From the NCBI GenBank assembly GCA_002786065.1, contig NHNY01000024.1, positions 295,166 to 359,165 of the forward strand: DNA of 64,000 nucleotides. The letters run 5' to 3'. Source of the stretch: Microcyclospora pomicola. Lineage: Eukaryota > Ascomycota > Dothideomycetes > Capnodiales. Below the pieces are notes generated by a model. It had not been told where the DNA came from, searched no databases, and was given only the letters and a program-made list of their open reading frames with translations. Made by a program: the position numbers and the translations under genes. Shown one piece after another: positions 22,788-33,111 of this stretch (the first letter of the stretch is position 1; each line of letters opens with the position of its first letter).

Positions 22788-24656
22788 TCACATCTGCTTG
22801 TAGTCCGCCTCGCGCGGTCGTCTTTGCCGGTTCTGCTGGCGATGCGCGTTGACAGGCGGACGGAAGTAGGCGCCATCGGCTGCATTGCCCGCGCCAGCGT
22901 GAGCCACGCCCCCATTCATACCGTTCCTTCCCTGAGAGCCGTTGCCCTGCCAGCCCATGCCCATGTTGAAACCATTCATGCCCATCCCCATGCCGTTCGG
23001 GAAGCCGTTCATGCCCATACCGTTGTTGAAGCCGCCGTTCATCATGTTCATGTTCATGCCAGGCATACCGCCAAAGCCGCCCATGCCATTCATCATGTTC
23101 ATGCTGAAACCCATGCCCATCATGGGGTTCATGTTCATGGCCATAGGGTTCATCATAGCCGGCATGCCAGGCATAGCGCCGCCCATCGTGCCGGCCATGG
23201 CGTTCATTTGCTTGGCGAAATCTTGCATGTTACCTGCCATGGGCATGGCGGGCATTTGCTGTTGCTGTTGTTGCTGCATAGCTTTCGGTGCTGAAGGGAT
23301 TGGTTTGCTTGCGGACTTGGGGGTGCCTTGGTTGGAGGTGGTTATCTTCGTCTCTGCTGGGTTTGCCGGCTTGCGATCGTTCTCCAAGTCGTCCTCGGCC
23401 ATACGCTTACGGGACTTGGGCGTTGAGGCTGCAGAACCGGTGCCATCCACGAGTTCTTTTGGTGATTTTGCGTCGATAGGTTTCGGAGTGCTGACAGCCG
23501 ATGGACTTGGTGCCTCCTCCTTCTGCTTCTTCTCGGCCTTCTTCATGTCTTCGTATTCCTTGATCTTGGCTGCCATCTCCTCGTCAGGCACTAGCTTATC
23601 AAGCAAGACTTGCTCGCCACAGGTTGGGCACAGCAGATCACCATCTAGAAGAGCATTTTCAATGCAATCCCGGCAGTAGGTTGTGCCACAGCATGGAGTT
23701 TTCACTGGATCCTTGAGAATGTGTTTATCAAGAGGACACGCAAGACCACGATCTTGAATCTCCTGGATGTCGACGGAGAGCTCTTTGGCCTTTTCATACG
23801 AGGCATCGTGCTTCTCTTTGTACTTTTCCCAAGCCGCGTCGTCTGTCATAGGTAGAACCCACTCATTGTTTGCAGTACGCATGGCACCTGGAGGCAGCTT
23901 TGACATGTCGATCTTACCGTCTTCACCAAACTCGGTCGGCTCAAGCTTCTTTAGCATAGAGCGAGGTATACCGGTAGTACGCTTAATCTTGGGACGGCCA
24001 TCAAAATTGGGATCATTGTTAGTGGGACATGCTTGGATCCAATGACCTTTGTCGCCACAGCGGTGGCAAATATAGCCAGGCGGAAGCGGCTTGTCTGGGA
24101 CAGCAGCTGCTTTGTTGTAATTACTACGAATTACTGGTTTGTTCGCCATCTGCGCCTGATCTGCCTTCCATGCCTCACTGGTCGCATTGAACATGGCCGC
24201 CATTTTCTCCTCCTCTGTCATTTCCTTGTCATCGGCCGAGTACGCCGGTCGTGCAGATGCTGCTTGCGCAGGTGCACCGTTCGCTTCTATACGATGTTGA
24301 TTCTTGGCCGTGATCGGCATCTTGCCATTAACATAACGTGCAGCTCTACCAGCACCTTGTTTCTGAGCCGGTAAGCGGCTGGCAATGACCGTGGTCGATC
24401 GAGGTATTTGCGTTGTGTCATCGTCATATTCTGAGTAGTGTTAGCACTGGACATGAGGAAGTTGAGATGAGATCAGGATATGCTTACTTTCACCATCAGG
24501 CGTGGAAATGTTGAGGTCGAAATCTGTACCATCACCGAGCCGAGAAAGAGTGATGATCTCACGCTTCACTTCAAAGACTGACAGAGAAGAACCATCAAAA
24601 GTAATTGGGGTGGTTGCCTTCTGCGACTTGAACTTGAAGAAGATGGAAGACGACAT
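22788..24656 (-). CDS. mpe1: Cleavage and polyadenylation factor subunit Mpe1 (RBBP6-like; DWNN, zinc knuckle, RING)
   Basis: Subunit of the mRNA 3'-end cleavage and polyadenylation factor. Two exons (24656-24488 and 24430-22788; 57-bp intron) give 603 residues. Visible in order: DWNN ubiquitin-like domain at residues 1 to about 75 (SSSIFFKFKSQ at the start, YDDDTTQIPRSTTVIA at the end, spanning the splice junction); CCHC zinc knuckle near 178 (CHRCGDKGHWIQAC); U-box/RING-like finger at about 288-327 (CPLDKHIL...CCGTTYCRDC...CPTC); charged linker; polyQ; and a long Met/Gly/Asn-rich tail to about 570. The tail is unusually repetitive, with many GMGMNG-like units. The gene order DWNN-knuckle-RING without further domains matches the fungal form. 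Confidence 0.95.
22900..23280 (-). repeat. Met/Gly/Asn-rich degenerate coding repeat in the MPE1 tail
   Basis: Imperfect repeats of codons for Met, Gly, Asn and Phe (units such as GMGMNGF and NPMAMN), preceded by a CAA/CAG run coding for eight glutamines. On the plus strand this shows as recurrent CCCAT/TTCAT triplet patterns and creates a long antisense shadow frame, which was not called as a gene. Confidence 0.7.
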
Positions 24657-26021
24657 TGTGAATCTCTTCTGCTCGTTCCCGTATTGTGGTGATTCCTGGT
24701 GTAGCGGATGCGTTGGGCTGCAAGCAACAGTCGAGGATGATCAAGTGGACACCGAGCTTACTCTGGTGAATCACTTGTCCGAGGATCCTAGGATTGAGGA
24801 CGGGAATGTGCAGAAAAGCTATGTTCGTCTGTGCAGGATGGAGGATAACAGGTGACGGTCGATAGCAGAAGCCGAGTCACAACCTTTTGAAATAACTCTA
24901 GTATTCAAAAACAACTGCCTGGGACACCAAGACGTGTGGTAGCAAAGAAGTTATCTCCACGTCTTTCTCGAAGATAAGTGGTGAGGCCACTACTTCAACT
25001 GCTTGCAGCCAAAAGCTCTGCCTCTTGCCGGCCACAATTTGTGTAACGCAAAGAAACAGATGAAATAGCAGAAACAGAATTTAGCAGCAAATCTCTCCCA
25101 AGTTGACAGTAAATATCTCTTTCTAGCACTCCACCGCCTCACTCTGTGCCAACAGCACGATCTTCGCGGTTCCGCACTTCCTCTAGAAAATGAAGGAGCG
25201 CTTGATCGGTCGAAGGGTGTGGGTGCGTCACCGTCGGAGAAGAGGTTATGGCAAATGTGATGGGAAAGAAACTGGATCCAGATGATGGAGATTGTGTGGT
25301 TGATGACTTGGTTGATGTGTTGGGGACAGTGAGGAAGAGAAAGAAGGCAACAGAAAGCCTGGTCGACAGCTGACCGCTGACAAACCCCCACTAGTCTTGC
25401 TCACGTGATGGAAAGGTTGGAGTTCACCTATGTGGAATGCACAAGACAGTTCTCTCACTCTGCCTTATCCAACATACCTACGTACACATGACACGTCCCA
25501 GCTTTTCAAACATGAAGGGCTTACATTACACAATTCATGTATCCGGCTGCAGGCTCATCTGCGCATTGAAAAACGAACGATTATGCACTATAGGTCTTCA
25601 CGGCATCTTAACATGTTTCACATAGCTTTTCCCTGTGAAGACTTTTGGGCAAAGACATCGCCACTCAGACAGTATTCGGAACATAAGACATACTTTGTTG
25701 AGCTTACATGATGCGGTCTTGAGAACAATAAGCAGGTAAGTGCCTGGTGTTGTGACCATGTCAAAGGCACGGACATGACGCCGCAGACATCCGGGTACAA
25801 TACAAAAACATGCTCACTTCTGGACTTCACGAGGAGATAGATGCCATGAAAGATCAGATTTGGAATCCATTGATTTTCATCATATCAAACTAATATACAG
25901 AACCGTCCAAGCAATCGTAGATCGTATGGTTCCGCCAACGCCTCAGTATGCGAGGAATCGCTCAAGAAAGTTCGGTCACACAACTCCACCAGCCTGATCA
26001 TACTTGGTTGTCTTTCACCAT
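24657..26021. other. Intergenic between MPE1 and the small heat-shock gene
   Basis: 1.36 kb. Contains the MPE1 promoter (minus) and the sHSP 3' flank. I see no gene, RNA or repeat; all frames here are short and without coding character. Confidence 0.3.
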
Positions 26022-26744
26022 TTACTGGATCTCAATTCTCCTGGAGACTGGAGCTTGTGCCTTTGGCACCAGGATCCTTAAGATACCCTTGTCCATGCTG
26101 GCCCTGACGTTTTCTTGGTCGATACGAGACGGGAAAGAGAACGACCTAGCGAACTCGCCTACGGATCGTTCACTGACCCACCAACGGCTGCTGTCTTCCG
26201 CAGGCTTCTCAGCTTCGGCGACTTGTGCTTGCGTTGACGTCGATTGTGGTGCTTCGGCAGTCGCGCTTGATGCAGTCTCCTCATCCTCAACCGATGCTTT
26301 GTGGTAGCTGCTGTCGCTCTCTGTGCTTCGCGGCGTTTGCACACCACTCTCAATAGCTTCAGCGGCAGCAGGTTGTGAGCTCTCTTCACGAACGCTCTCG
26401 GTCCTTCCCTTGATGCTCAGGACATTGGTGTCGGACCATTCGATTTGGACATCTCGTGAGTCGATACCCGGCAACTCGCCCTGAAGCTCGTATGAGTCCG
26501 AGTGCTCCTTCACGTCAAATCGTGGCTGGAAAGTGCGTAGTGTTTGTGTGGCGCCAATATTATTGCTGCGTGGCGTAGCTAGAGCATCAAGTGCATCTAC
26601 GAGCCGGAACATGGGTGCAAAGTCGTGCTGTGCGAAACGTGGGAAGAATGACATGTTGCGAGTCGAGGTGGTGGCGGGAGCTGCGGCTTTGCAGACGTGG
26701 TAAGCTTGTGGAAGGCGGGAGCTCGGAACTCGAACGGTATACAT
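26022..26744 (-). CDS. Small heat-shock protein (Hsp20/alpha-crystallin, Hsp30-like) with N-terminal extension
   Basis: ATP-independent chaperone that holds unfolding proteins. Single exon, 240 residues from the ATG at 26744. The alpha-crystallin domain is split. Its first half, around FDVKEHSDSYELQGELPGI, reaches IEWSDTNVLSIKGRTES. A Ser/Ala/Glu-rich insert of about 70 residues follows, then WWVSERSVGEFARSFSFP and MDKGILRILVPK, as in other fungal Hsp30 proteins. The usual Hsp30 start MSFFPRF occurs at 26654. Here it is preceded by 30 residues rich in Arg, Ser, Ala and Pro with no acidic residue, which could be a mitochondrial leader or simply leader sequence. Heat-shock elements and a TATA box lie upstream, so heat induction is likely. 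Confidence 0.93.
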   Translation of the reverse strand: MYTVRVPSSRLPQAYHVCKAAAPATTSTRNMSFFPRFAQHDFAPMFRLVDALDALATPRSNNIGATQTLRTFQPRFDVKEHSDSYELQGELPGIDSRDVQIEWSDTNVLSIKGRTESVREESSQPAAAEAIESGVQTPRSTESDSSYHKASVEDEETASSATAEAPQSTSTQAQVAEAEKPAEDSSRWWVSERSVGEFARSFSFPSRIDQENVRASMDKGILRILVPKAQAPVSRRIEIQ

Positions 26745-26880
26745 GGCGACGGCTTGTTGGTGAGGTAATTTGTAGTAGTGGCGATGCGTTGTTGTGGAGA
26801 TGTTGCTGGTGCTCTGCAGTTCGTACTGAAGTCGGATTCTGAAGATGATGATGGAGCGAGACAAGCAGTTTACCACAGCA

Positions 26881-26890
26881 CTTATATACT
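26881..26890 (-). promoter_or_regulatory. TATA box of the small heat-shock gene
   Basis: On the minus strand this reads AGTATATAAG, about 137 bp upstream of the ATG at 26744 and about 130 bp downstream of the heat-shock elements. It is consistent with a 5' leader of roughly 100 bp. Confidence 0.6.
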
Positions 26891-27019
26891 ACATATCCAG
26901 GCAGCTATCGAGAAGACGCGGCCATATGATTTACAATCCTCGCCATCACGAATCCATGTTCGTCAGCAATGGAGACTGTCACCAGAAACCGCTAGCGGCT
27001 TCGAGAGTGTGCCACCACT

Positions 27020-27047
27020 TTCTGGAATGTTCCTGCCTCTTCTGGAA
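27020..27047 (-). promoter_or_regulatory. Heat-shock elements upstream of the sHSP gene
   Basis: TTCTGGAATGTTCC at 27020-27033 is a perfect three-unit HSF site (TTCnnGAAnnTTC). A second two-unit site TTCTGGAA follows at 27040-27047. The two cores sit 20 bp apart, two helical turns, about 280-300 bp before the sHSP start codon. HSF binding to such inverted nGAAn units is well established. Confidence 0.8.
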
Positions 27048-27873
27048 TAGTGTCTCATCTGCGTCACGTGACTAAGATATGATCAGTATCAGCGCTGTAG
27101 GACTTGCCACTTGACCATGCCTTCTAGCTTGCACACGCCACACCACCATAGTCGATATACCTGATATCGCTTGGCTTAGAGTTCGACTGTACACGTCTAG
27201 CTCGAGAACCTGATTCGACAGAGGATCTATGGCCACGGCATCAACATCCTGCTCGAAGCGGCAAGAGTCATCATACTAAACAGGCCACACTGTGCGGTCA
27301 CAATGCGCAGGGAAACCGCTCTATCGCGGGCCACATGGTACCGTCCAGTGGATTTTACGATCCGCAGTTGGTAGCAAGGATACATCCGCTCCACCCGTAA
27401 CAGCAATGTCGGGTACCTCGCCGACATGCCACCATAGGCCCTCGTAGCAGCTTGATTGGCCAGCACTGTCCACCAGACACAGCGGCAGAAGCTCTGGAAC
27501 GCTTCGAACGGGCAGTTCAGCCATAGGGGCGAGCAAGACGGCCGCGGGTTCCCGGCTCTCTGGGCAGCCCTGCAGGTCGGTGGAGTGCTTTCCCCGACAG
27601 CTGGGACTCACGAGGATGCCGGCAGCCATAAGCGGGATGCAGGCGGCAGGACAGATCAGTGGTAAGGTTCAGGACTTTATGCAAGGGACGTGGACGCATG
27701 GGAGGGTAGTGAGAAAAGGTTGTTCAGACGTCAAGTCGTCTGCTTCTGCTATTGGAAATGAAAAATACGCATGTTTTCTGATCGCGAAGGAGATTTGAAG
27801 CGGCAAGTAAGTAGGTGTGCAGTGCTGGAATGTCGTACAACGACCGTAAAGTCATAAGATGGAATGTGCTCCC
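27048..27873. other. Intergenic between the sHSP promoter and KXD1
   Basis: 0.83 kb with overlapping short frames on both strands (GC-rich around 27,230-27,680) but no start, motif or splice pattern that supports a gene. Confidence 0.3.
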
Positions 27874-28555
27874 TCAATCGAGAGGAGCTGGGTATCGCTC
27901 TCGTGCCACGCGGTATTGCTCAGGATATCGAGCTGCGGCGCGCTTGTTAAGTGCGCTTTTTCTAAATCAGTGACCTGTTACGACGATAAATCAAGTGCTT
28001 CGACTTACTGCATCTTTTTCTGCGTCCACTCCAGATCCCGCTGGACATCCTTCGCCGCTTTCATGCCTTCGCTGAAGTTTGCACGAGTCTTGGCCAGACG
28101 AGCTCTCGCTTGTGCCTGCAACTCCAGCAATTCGCGGTTCTTTGCATTCAGCTCGCCAGACCTGTCGTTTTCATTAGATGCTGTGATGAGAATTTCTGAC
28201 GAGAATGTGCTTACATTTGCGCCTGTTTCACCAGTTGCCGATCAAGCGGCATGCGGTCGTAGGTTTGCGAAAGACGATCATTCATGTAGTCGAAGAGATC
28301 GACGCTCGTTGCACCAGCTGAAGACGAATCATAGTCGCTGCCGCCATACTGGCTCGATGCTGAGGAGTACAGCCCCGCGCCAGATGTTGAGACGCTCTCC
28401 GGGCGCTCTGGTGGCGACGAACCCAGGTGCCCGTACGTTGGCAGTTCGCGGGTGTATGACCGGCCGACATAACCATGGCCTGCATTCTTACCGGGAACGC
28501 CAACCGGTAGAGATCCAGCCGGCTGGTATTGATACTGATAATGAGAGGTAGCCAT
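27874..28555 (-). CDS. kxd1: KxDL-motif protein (BLOC-1 related, Kxd1)
   Basis: Small coiled-coil protein of the BLOC-1-type endosomal complex. Three exons: 28555-28215, 28161-28009 and 27961-27874, giving 193 residues. The N-terminus is disordered (Tyr/Gln/Ser/Pro-rich). The KxDL domain begins at about residue 90 (SVDLFDYMNDRLSQTYDRM), continues in a coiled coil (SGELNAKNRELLELQAQARARL) and ends in RYPEQYRVARERYP, recovered only after splicing the last 45-bp intron. An in-frame ATG at 28681 would add 42 hydrophobic residues, but a TATA-like ATATAAAAAG lies immediately upstream of it, so translation from 28555 is more likely. The two introns are 53 and 47 bp. Confidence 0.88.
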
Positions 28556-28686
28556 TACAAGGGACAGTAATGGAAGTGAGGATAGAGAGATGGGTGATGG
28601 ACAAAGAGAGCAGAGTTTGGTAGCAGTGAAGATGACTGGAAGAACAGGAAGAGAGATCAAACCAGCTCGAAAGCTCAGCATGGCAC

Positions 28687-28698
28687 CTTTTTATATGC
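28687..28698 (-). promoter_or_regulatory. TATA-like box of KXD1
   Basis: On the minus strand the stretch reads CATATAAAAAGG. It sits about 135 bp before the ATG at 28555 and within 10-20 bp of the alternative upstream ATG at 28681, so a transcript starting 30-60 bp downstream would exclude that upstream ATG. This is the reason for the chosen start. Confidence 0.5.
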
Positions 28699-30015
28699 CA
28701 TGACGGTCAGAGATCATCCCCACCTCCGAGCGATAAGCTGATTCACCGTCCACAGAGAACGCTCACCGAACAGAGCTTGCATCCTGTCATGGACAAGCGT
28801 GGTCGAGCTCAAGGGTAGACCCATGTCGGTGATTCTGACTTGACACGGGTGGAACCCCAGCACCTAGGGACATATCGCCGAGCTTGCCGTCGGAGAGGCA
28901 GAGTCTAGCCATCCAGCCGACGGCACCATTGGCCTCTTTGCAACGCTAAAAAGCTAGCTACAGAGCTGCTACCCGGAGCTGTACGGTTGGGGAGACCGCG
29001 GCAAGCAGTGGGTCAAGTGGCGGTATGGGGGGTGGGCGAAGGTGACTTCGCTACAGCAATACTGCGCGGATCAAATTCACGCCTGCAAAGTGAGTTGGCT
29101 TTGTCACATACCAAGACCCACCAGAGAATTCACTCCTCGGTCTAGCTGTTTCGAGATCGATGCAGAGTCCTCGGTGGGCGAGAGCCCGGATGGGGTTCGG
29201 GCTCGTCCCCTATCGTGGAAAGTTTGTGGTGCCAGAGCAGCGTCAGACGAGCGGTCATGAGCGCACTACACGGCTCCGGGGCAGGGATGTGCGAACGAAG
29301 TGTGAGGAGGGTAGACAGAAGTCGCGAGACACGGCATAGGAAAGCTGTGAAGTCGGTAGATACACGACAGGCGTCATCAGCGTGTGCGCCATGTGCGTCG
29401 AACATCGGGAGGTGTGGTTGTGCGATGTGAGGGCCAGCCCAAGTGTGAAGTGACGTCCAGCTTGGGCGAGCGCTAGTCGTGCCGCATAGTCGTGCAGGTG
29501 ATCACAAGTGCAGTACATGGAGTAGACGACTTGAACTTCTGCTATCGGAAGATTAAGTACACGTGTAAAGTACTTGGGGCCTGCCGAGGTTTACGCCGTG
29601 ATCGCGAGCCGTTGTAGTTAACGTGTAGTCTGGTGTGTACGGAAGGAAGCGAAAAAGGACGGGGTCAAAACGTGCGAATTCATGTCTCGACTTTATGGAT
29701 GCAGTCTAAGGGTTGGGCACTGAGGGAACAATTGCCAGGCCGCAATACATACCGATGCAATAAAATTATTCGATGTGGCTGCATGTTATCAGCAGGTCAG
29801 CTTGAACGTCGAGCCTGAGGAGTAGACATCCTGATGGCCGGCTGCATTCTCATAGATACAAGGGTTTGCAAGGTCAAAAAGAGGAAGCGTTTGCTTCTCC
29901 GCGACAGAATTTGGCATGTCTTGTGTGTTCTGACGATGCTGATGTTGAGCTTATTGAAAGTTGCTGACATAGATCGATTTTGTATATCAGAAGCCCATCT
30001 ATCTACGCAAGCTGC
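28699..30015. other. Intergenic between KXD1 and SEC18
   Basis: 1.3 kb without a supportable gene. Short frames on both strands around 29,140-29,520 overlap each other in the way typical of GC-rich non-coding DNA. No RNA gene recognised. Confidence 0.3.
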
Positions 30016-32397
30016 TTAAGATGCAGCAGCATATGCGACTTGCTCGCTGATCAGCTCTGCAAACGTACCAGGCCGATCATCATTATGCAAGGCCGTCTGA
30101 ATCGCGAGCCGGACCTGCCGCACGCCAACATTGATCTGCTTGCCACCTGTAGTCTCTTCGATCTCCTGGATCGCTCGTCCAATGTCAGCTTCCGCGAATG
30201 AACCACTTTCCTTCATGATGAATGCTAGTTCCTGCTGCGTCATGACGTTGGGAACTGCGATCAATGCATCGAAGAACAGTTCCAGTTGGTTTAGAATAGT
30301 TCGATCTGATGTTGTGGCCATTACAAGGAGAGGCCGTCCTTTTGGCGGCTTCGACTCCATAAGCGCTTTGATGGCGGCGAGGACGTTTGAGCTGAACCGT
30401 GGACCCACCGGGACCCAATCCAGAATGAGCTCGATGTTGTCCAGCACCAGTACGTTCAGCGGGGACTTGTAGGCGTCTGTGAAGACTTTGCTCAGATGCT
30501 GGATTTTTTGCATTTCATTCATGCCTATCATATCCGCTGGTCGGACCAGGCGGATGAACGGGAACTCTGAATCGGTGGCAATCTTTGCTGCCAGAGCGGT
30601 CTTTCCTGAGCCACGAGGGCCATGCACAAGCACAGACAGCAGTGGTGTCGTGTTGCCACGCACTTGCGCGATGAAATCTGCTCCTTTGCTGAGAATACGG
30701 CCGATGTGAGGACTGAAGCGGATGATACCGCCTTCGACGGCACGCTCGAGATCTTCTTCGTTGACACCGAACAGCGGGTGCACTTCATCTAGAGCTCGTA
30801 GGAAGTCGTCCATGTGGATTTGCATCTCGTTGATGTCATCTGACAGCGCCGCCACTGTTCCTCCTTTGATATGTCTTTGCAGTGCAAAACTGCTGGCTGA
30901 CTTGACCAAGCCACTGATCTCCGCCCCAGAAAAGTTGCGCGTGAGCTTCGCAAGCTCCTTGAGGTCGACATCACTCGCCATTCGTCCATTCTCGCGCATC
31001 TTCGTTGTGTGAATCTTTAGAATTTGAGCTCGACCACTCTCATCGGGTAAGCTGATCTCCATATGCACTTCCAGGCGTCCAGGTCGCAACAGTGCTTCAT
31101 CGATCATGTCTTTTCGGTTGGTCATACCGATGAGCAGGATGTTGTTGAGTTGGTCAACACCATCAAGCTTAGAAAGCAGCTGATTGACCACGCTGTCTCC
31201 TACACCAGTTCCACCACCGGCGCCTGACCCACGCTGCTTACATACAGCATCCAACTCATCGAAGATGATAATGTGTAGGCCTGACTCATCGCCTTTCTCT
31301 TTTTGTTCCTTCTCGGCATCTGCAAAGAGCTTACGAATGTTCTCTTCCGACTGACCGACGTACTTGTTGAGCACCTCGGGACCATTGATGACCTTGGGCT
31401 CCCTGGCATTCAGCATCTTGCCGATCTGGCGGGCGATGAGTGTTTTACCCGTGCCGGGAGGTCCATAAAGCAGAATACCTCGCACATGCTGAATGCCAAT
31501 CTTTTCTGCTAAGCCTGGTGGGAAGATACGCGACGCAAACGCTCGTCGGAAAATGTCACTGAACTCCTTGTCAAGTCCTCCAATTCCCAGGTCCTCAAAC
31601 TTGAAGTCCGGTCGCACGACCGAGTTTGCAGCCGGCCTGCGATTCGATCCTTTCAACGCAATAGGTGACCGTGCATCCTTGAAGTAGTTTATCCTTGTCT
31701 CTTTCGTCAGGATCCCCCGCGCTTGCGGGCTGGTCATCTGCTGTGCTCCGCCCTGCGATCTCAAAGACGCAATATCCACCAACTCCACCGTCCGAATCGT
31801 CATCCTCAACGGGATGCTCCTGAAGTCCATCAACAACTGCTGCCCCGGCGCGAAGATCTGGTTCGGGAAGTTATGCACAAACGCCTGTGCCAGCTCGTCC
31901 TGGTCGTACGGCACCTCGGTGGATTTCCTGCCCGCAAACCCCACCTCGATGTCCATGCTTCCCAAGTAACTCTGCGCGCCTTGGCTGAAGGGGTCGTATG
32001 GCTGGACATCGACCTGGTCGGTCAGCGCGACCTGCATCCATGTCCGTTGTGGATCGCTCAAGCTGATCTGGCCTCGTTGGACCTGGTTCGTGGGCCGGCC
32101 GGACAGGACGTAGGCGCCGTTGATCAGCAGGTACGAGTCGCCGTCTCGCGCAGGCGGGATATCCTGTGGATTGACGGCACAGAGATTGCCGAAGGTGTAG
32201 GTGTTGTCGGGACTCTTGGTCGGGCTGAGCTGGAGCGGTCGCATTCTCGGTTTCTCGTCTGAGGAGGGCGGTGGACGGGCGCGTGGGTCGGGGCCTCGTT
32301 GCTGAGGTGGTGGGGCTGGTCCTCGCTGGCCAGCTGGAGGCGGCGCTCCTCCTTGTCGGTTGCCAAACAAGGCGTCGCGGTTGAACATGCCTGCCAT
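30016..32397 (-). CDS. sec18: Vesicular-fusion ATPase Sec18/NSF
   Basis: AAA+ ATPase that disassembles SNARE complexes after membrane fusion. Single exon, 793 residues. A Pro/Gly/Arg-rich leader (1-50) precedes the N-domain (about 55-220), followed by D1 with Walker A GPPGTGKT at about 311 and Walker B IIIFDELDA, including the second region of homology GMTNRKDMIDEALLRPGRLE. D2 has a Walker A of GPRGSGKT at about 591 and the segment NVLVLDNIELILDWVPVGPRFS. D2 lacks a canonical second acidic Walker B residue (LDNIE), as is normal for NSF, whose D2 binds ATP for hexamer assembly. The 50-residue Pro-rich leader is longer than in yeast, but the ATG at 32397 is the only good start. Confidence 0.96.
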   Translation of the reverse strand: MAGMFNRDALFGNRQGGAPPPAGQRGPAPPPQQRGPDPRARPPPSSDEKPRMRPLQLSPTKSPDNTYTFGNLCAVNPQDIPPARDGDSYLLINGAYVLSGRPTNQVQRGQISLSDPQRTWMQVALTDQVDVQPYDPFSQGAQSYLGSMDIEVGFAGRKSTEVPYDQDELAQAFVHNFPNQIFAPGQQLLMDFRSIPLRMTIRTVELVDIASLRSQGGAQQMTSPQARGILTKETRINYFKDARSPIALKGSNRRPAANSVVRPDFKFEDLGIGGLDKEFSDIFRRAFASRIFPPGLAEKIGIQHVRGILLYGPPGTGKTLIARQIGKMLNAREPKVINGPEVLNKYVGQSEENIRKLFADAEKEQKEKGDESGLHIIIFDELDAVCKQRGSGAGGGTGVGDSVVNQLLSKLDGVDQLNNILLIGMTNRKDMIDEALLRPGRLEVHMEISLPDESGRAQILKIHTTKMRENGRMASDVDLKELAKLTRNFSGAEISGLVKSASSFALQRHIKGGTVAALSDDINEMQIHMDDFLRALDEVHPLFGVNEEDLERAVEGGIIRFSPHIGRILSKGADFIAQVRGNTTPLLSVLVHGPRGSGKTALAAKIATDSEFPFIRLVRPADMIGMNEMQKIQHLSKVFTDAYKSPLNVLVLDNIELILDWVPVGPRFSSNVLAAIKALMESKPPKGRPLLVMATTSDRTILNQLELFFDALIAVPNVMTQQELAFIMKESGSFAEADIGRAIQEIEETTGGKQINVGVRQVRLAIQTALHNDDRPGTFAELISEQVAYAAAS

Positions 32398-33111
32398 CTT
32401 GGGCAGTGGTCAAGCTTGCGTATGTCGCTTATGTGGATGAGCAGATGCTGTAGGAAGTGAACGCAAAGAGAGTATTCTTATGGACTCGTACCCGACACGG
32501 CAAAGCAATGCAGCACCAATGAAGCAACGTGTCTTGTTCAGGGATTCAAAGTTTTATGCTGTTTCCTGAAGGCTTCCATTCTTCCAGATGTATGGACTGA
32601 CTCTCCGCAATATTCGTTGTCATGTGTTTGGCAGGCGACGTCAGGGCTGCGGCAGCTTCGCCCCTGTGTCCCCTCCTTTCAGGCATCAAATCACGTCAGG
32701 CACCAACAATTGAGCTTCGCCTTGTCAACATCCTCTATGGAAAAGAACATTTACATATACCAGGTGGACAACTATATCTCAGCTTCGTCTCCTTGACTTG
32801 TCAGGGTCCCGAAAAACACATAATTACATTATTGAGATAGCCAAGTATGATGCAGCGAGGTCACGAAGCCGACCGGCTGCATACCTTCGAGGCATATATG
32901 TCAAACTTGTAAGACAAACGCTTGAACAGATCCAAGCCCGTCGATTCTCAAAAAAACGCCTTCATGCCAATTTCAATCGTTCGACGTTTCCTAGTATGAT
33001 CTTGTCCCAAACGCCTAAACCCACGTCCCACTGCAGCACATACGCTAGCAAAAGTCCCAGCATCATCATGGTCGTTCATCATCAACACCTCCGACTTGGA
33101 AGCAAGCGTAC
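32398..33111. other. Intergenic between SEC18 and the A-T-C synthetase gene
   Basis: 0.71 kb: SEC18 promoter (minus) plus the 3' flank of the synthetase gene. A possible last exon of the synthetase would fall within 32,960-33,060 (see that entry). Otherwise nothing seen. Confidence 0.3.

Noticed and set aside
22942-23679. 245-codon plus-strand frame rich in Met and Pro
   Set aside because: Antisense shadow of the Mpe1 tail and RING region, created by the triplet-biased repeat.
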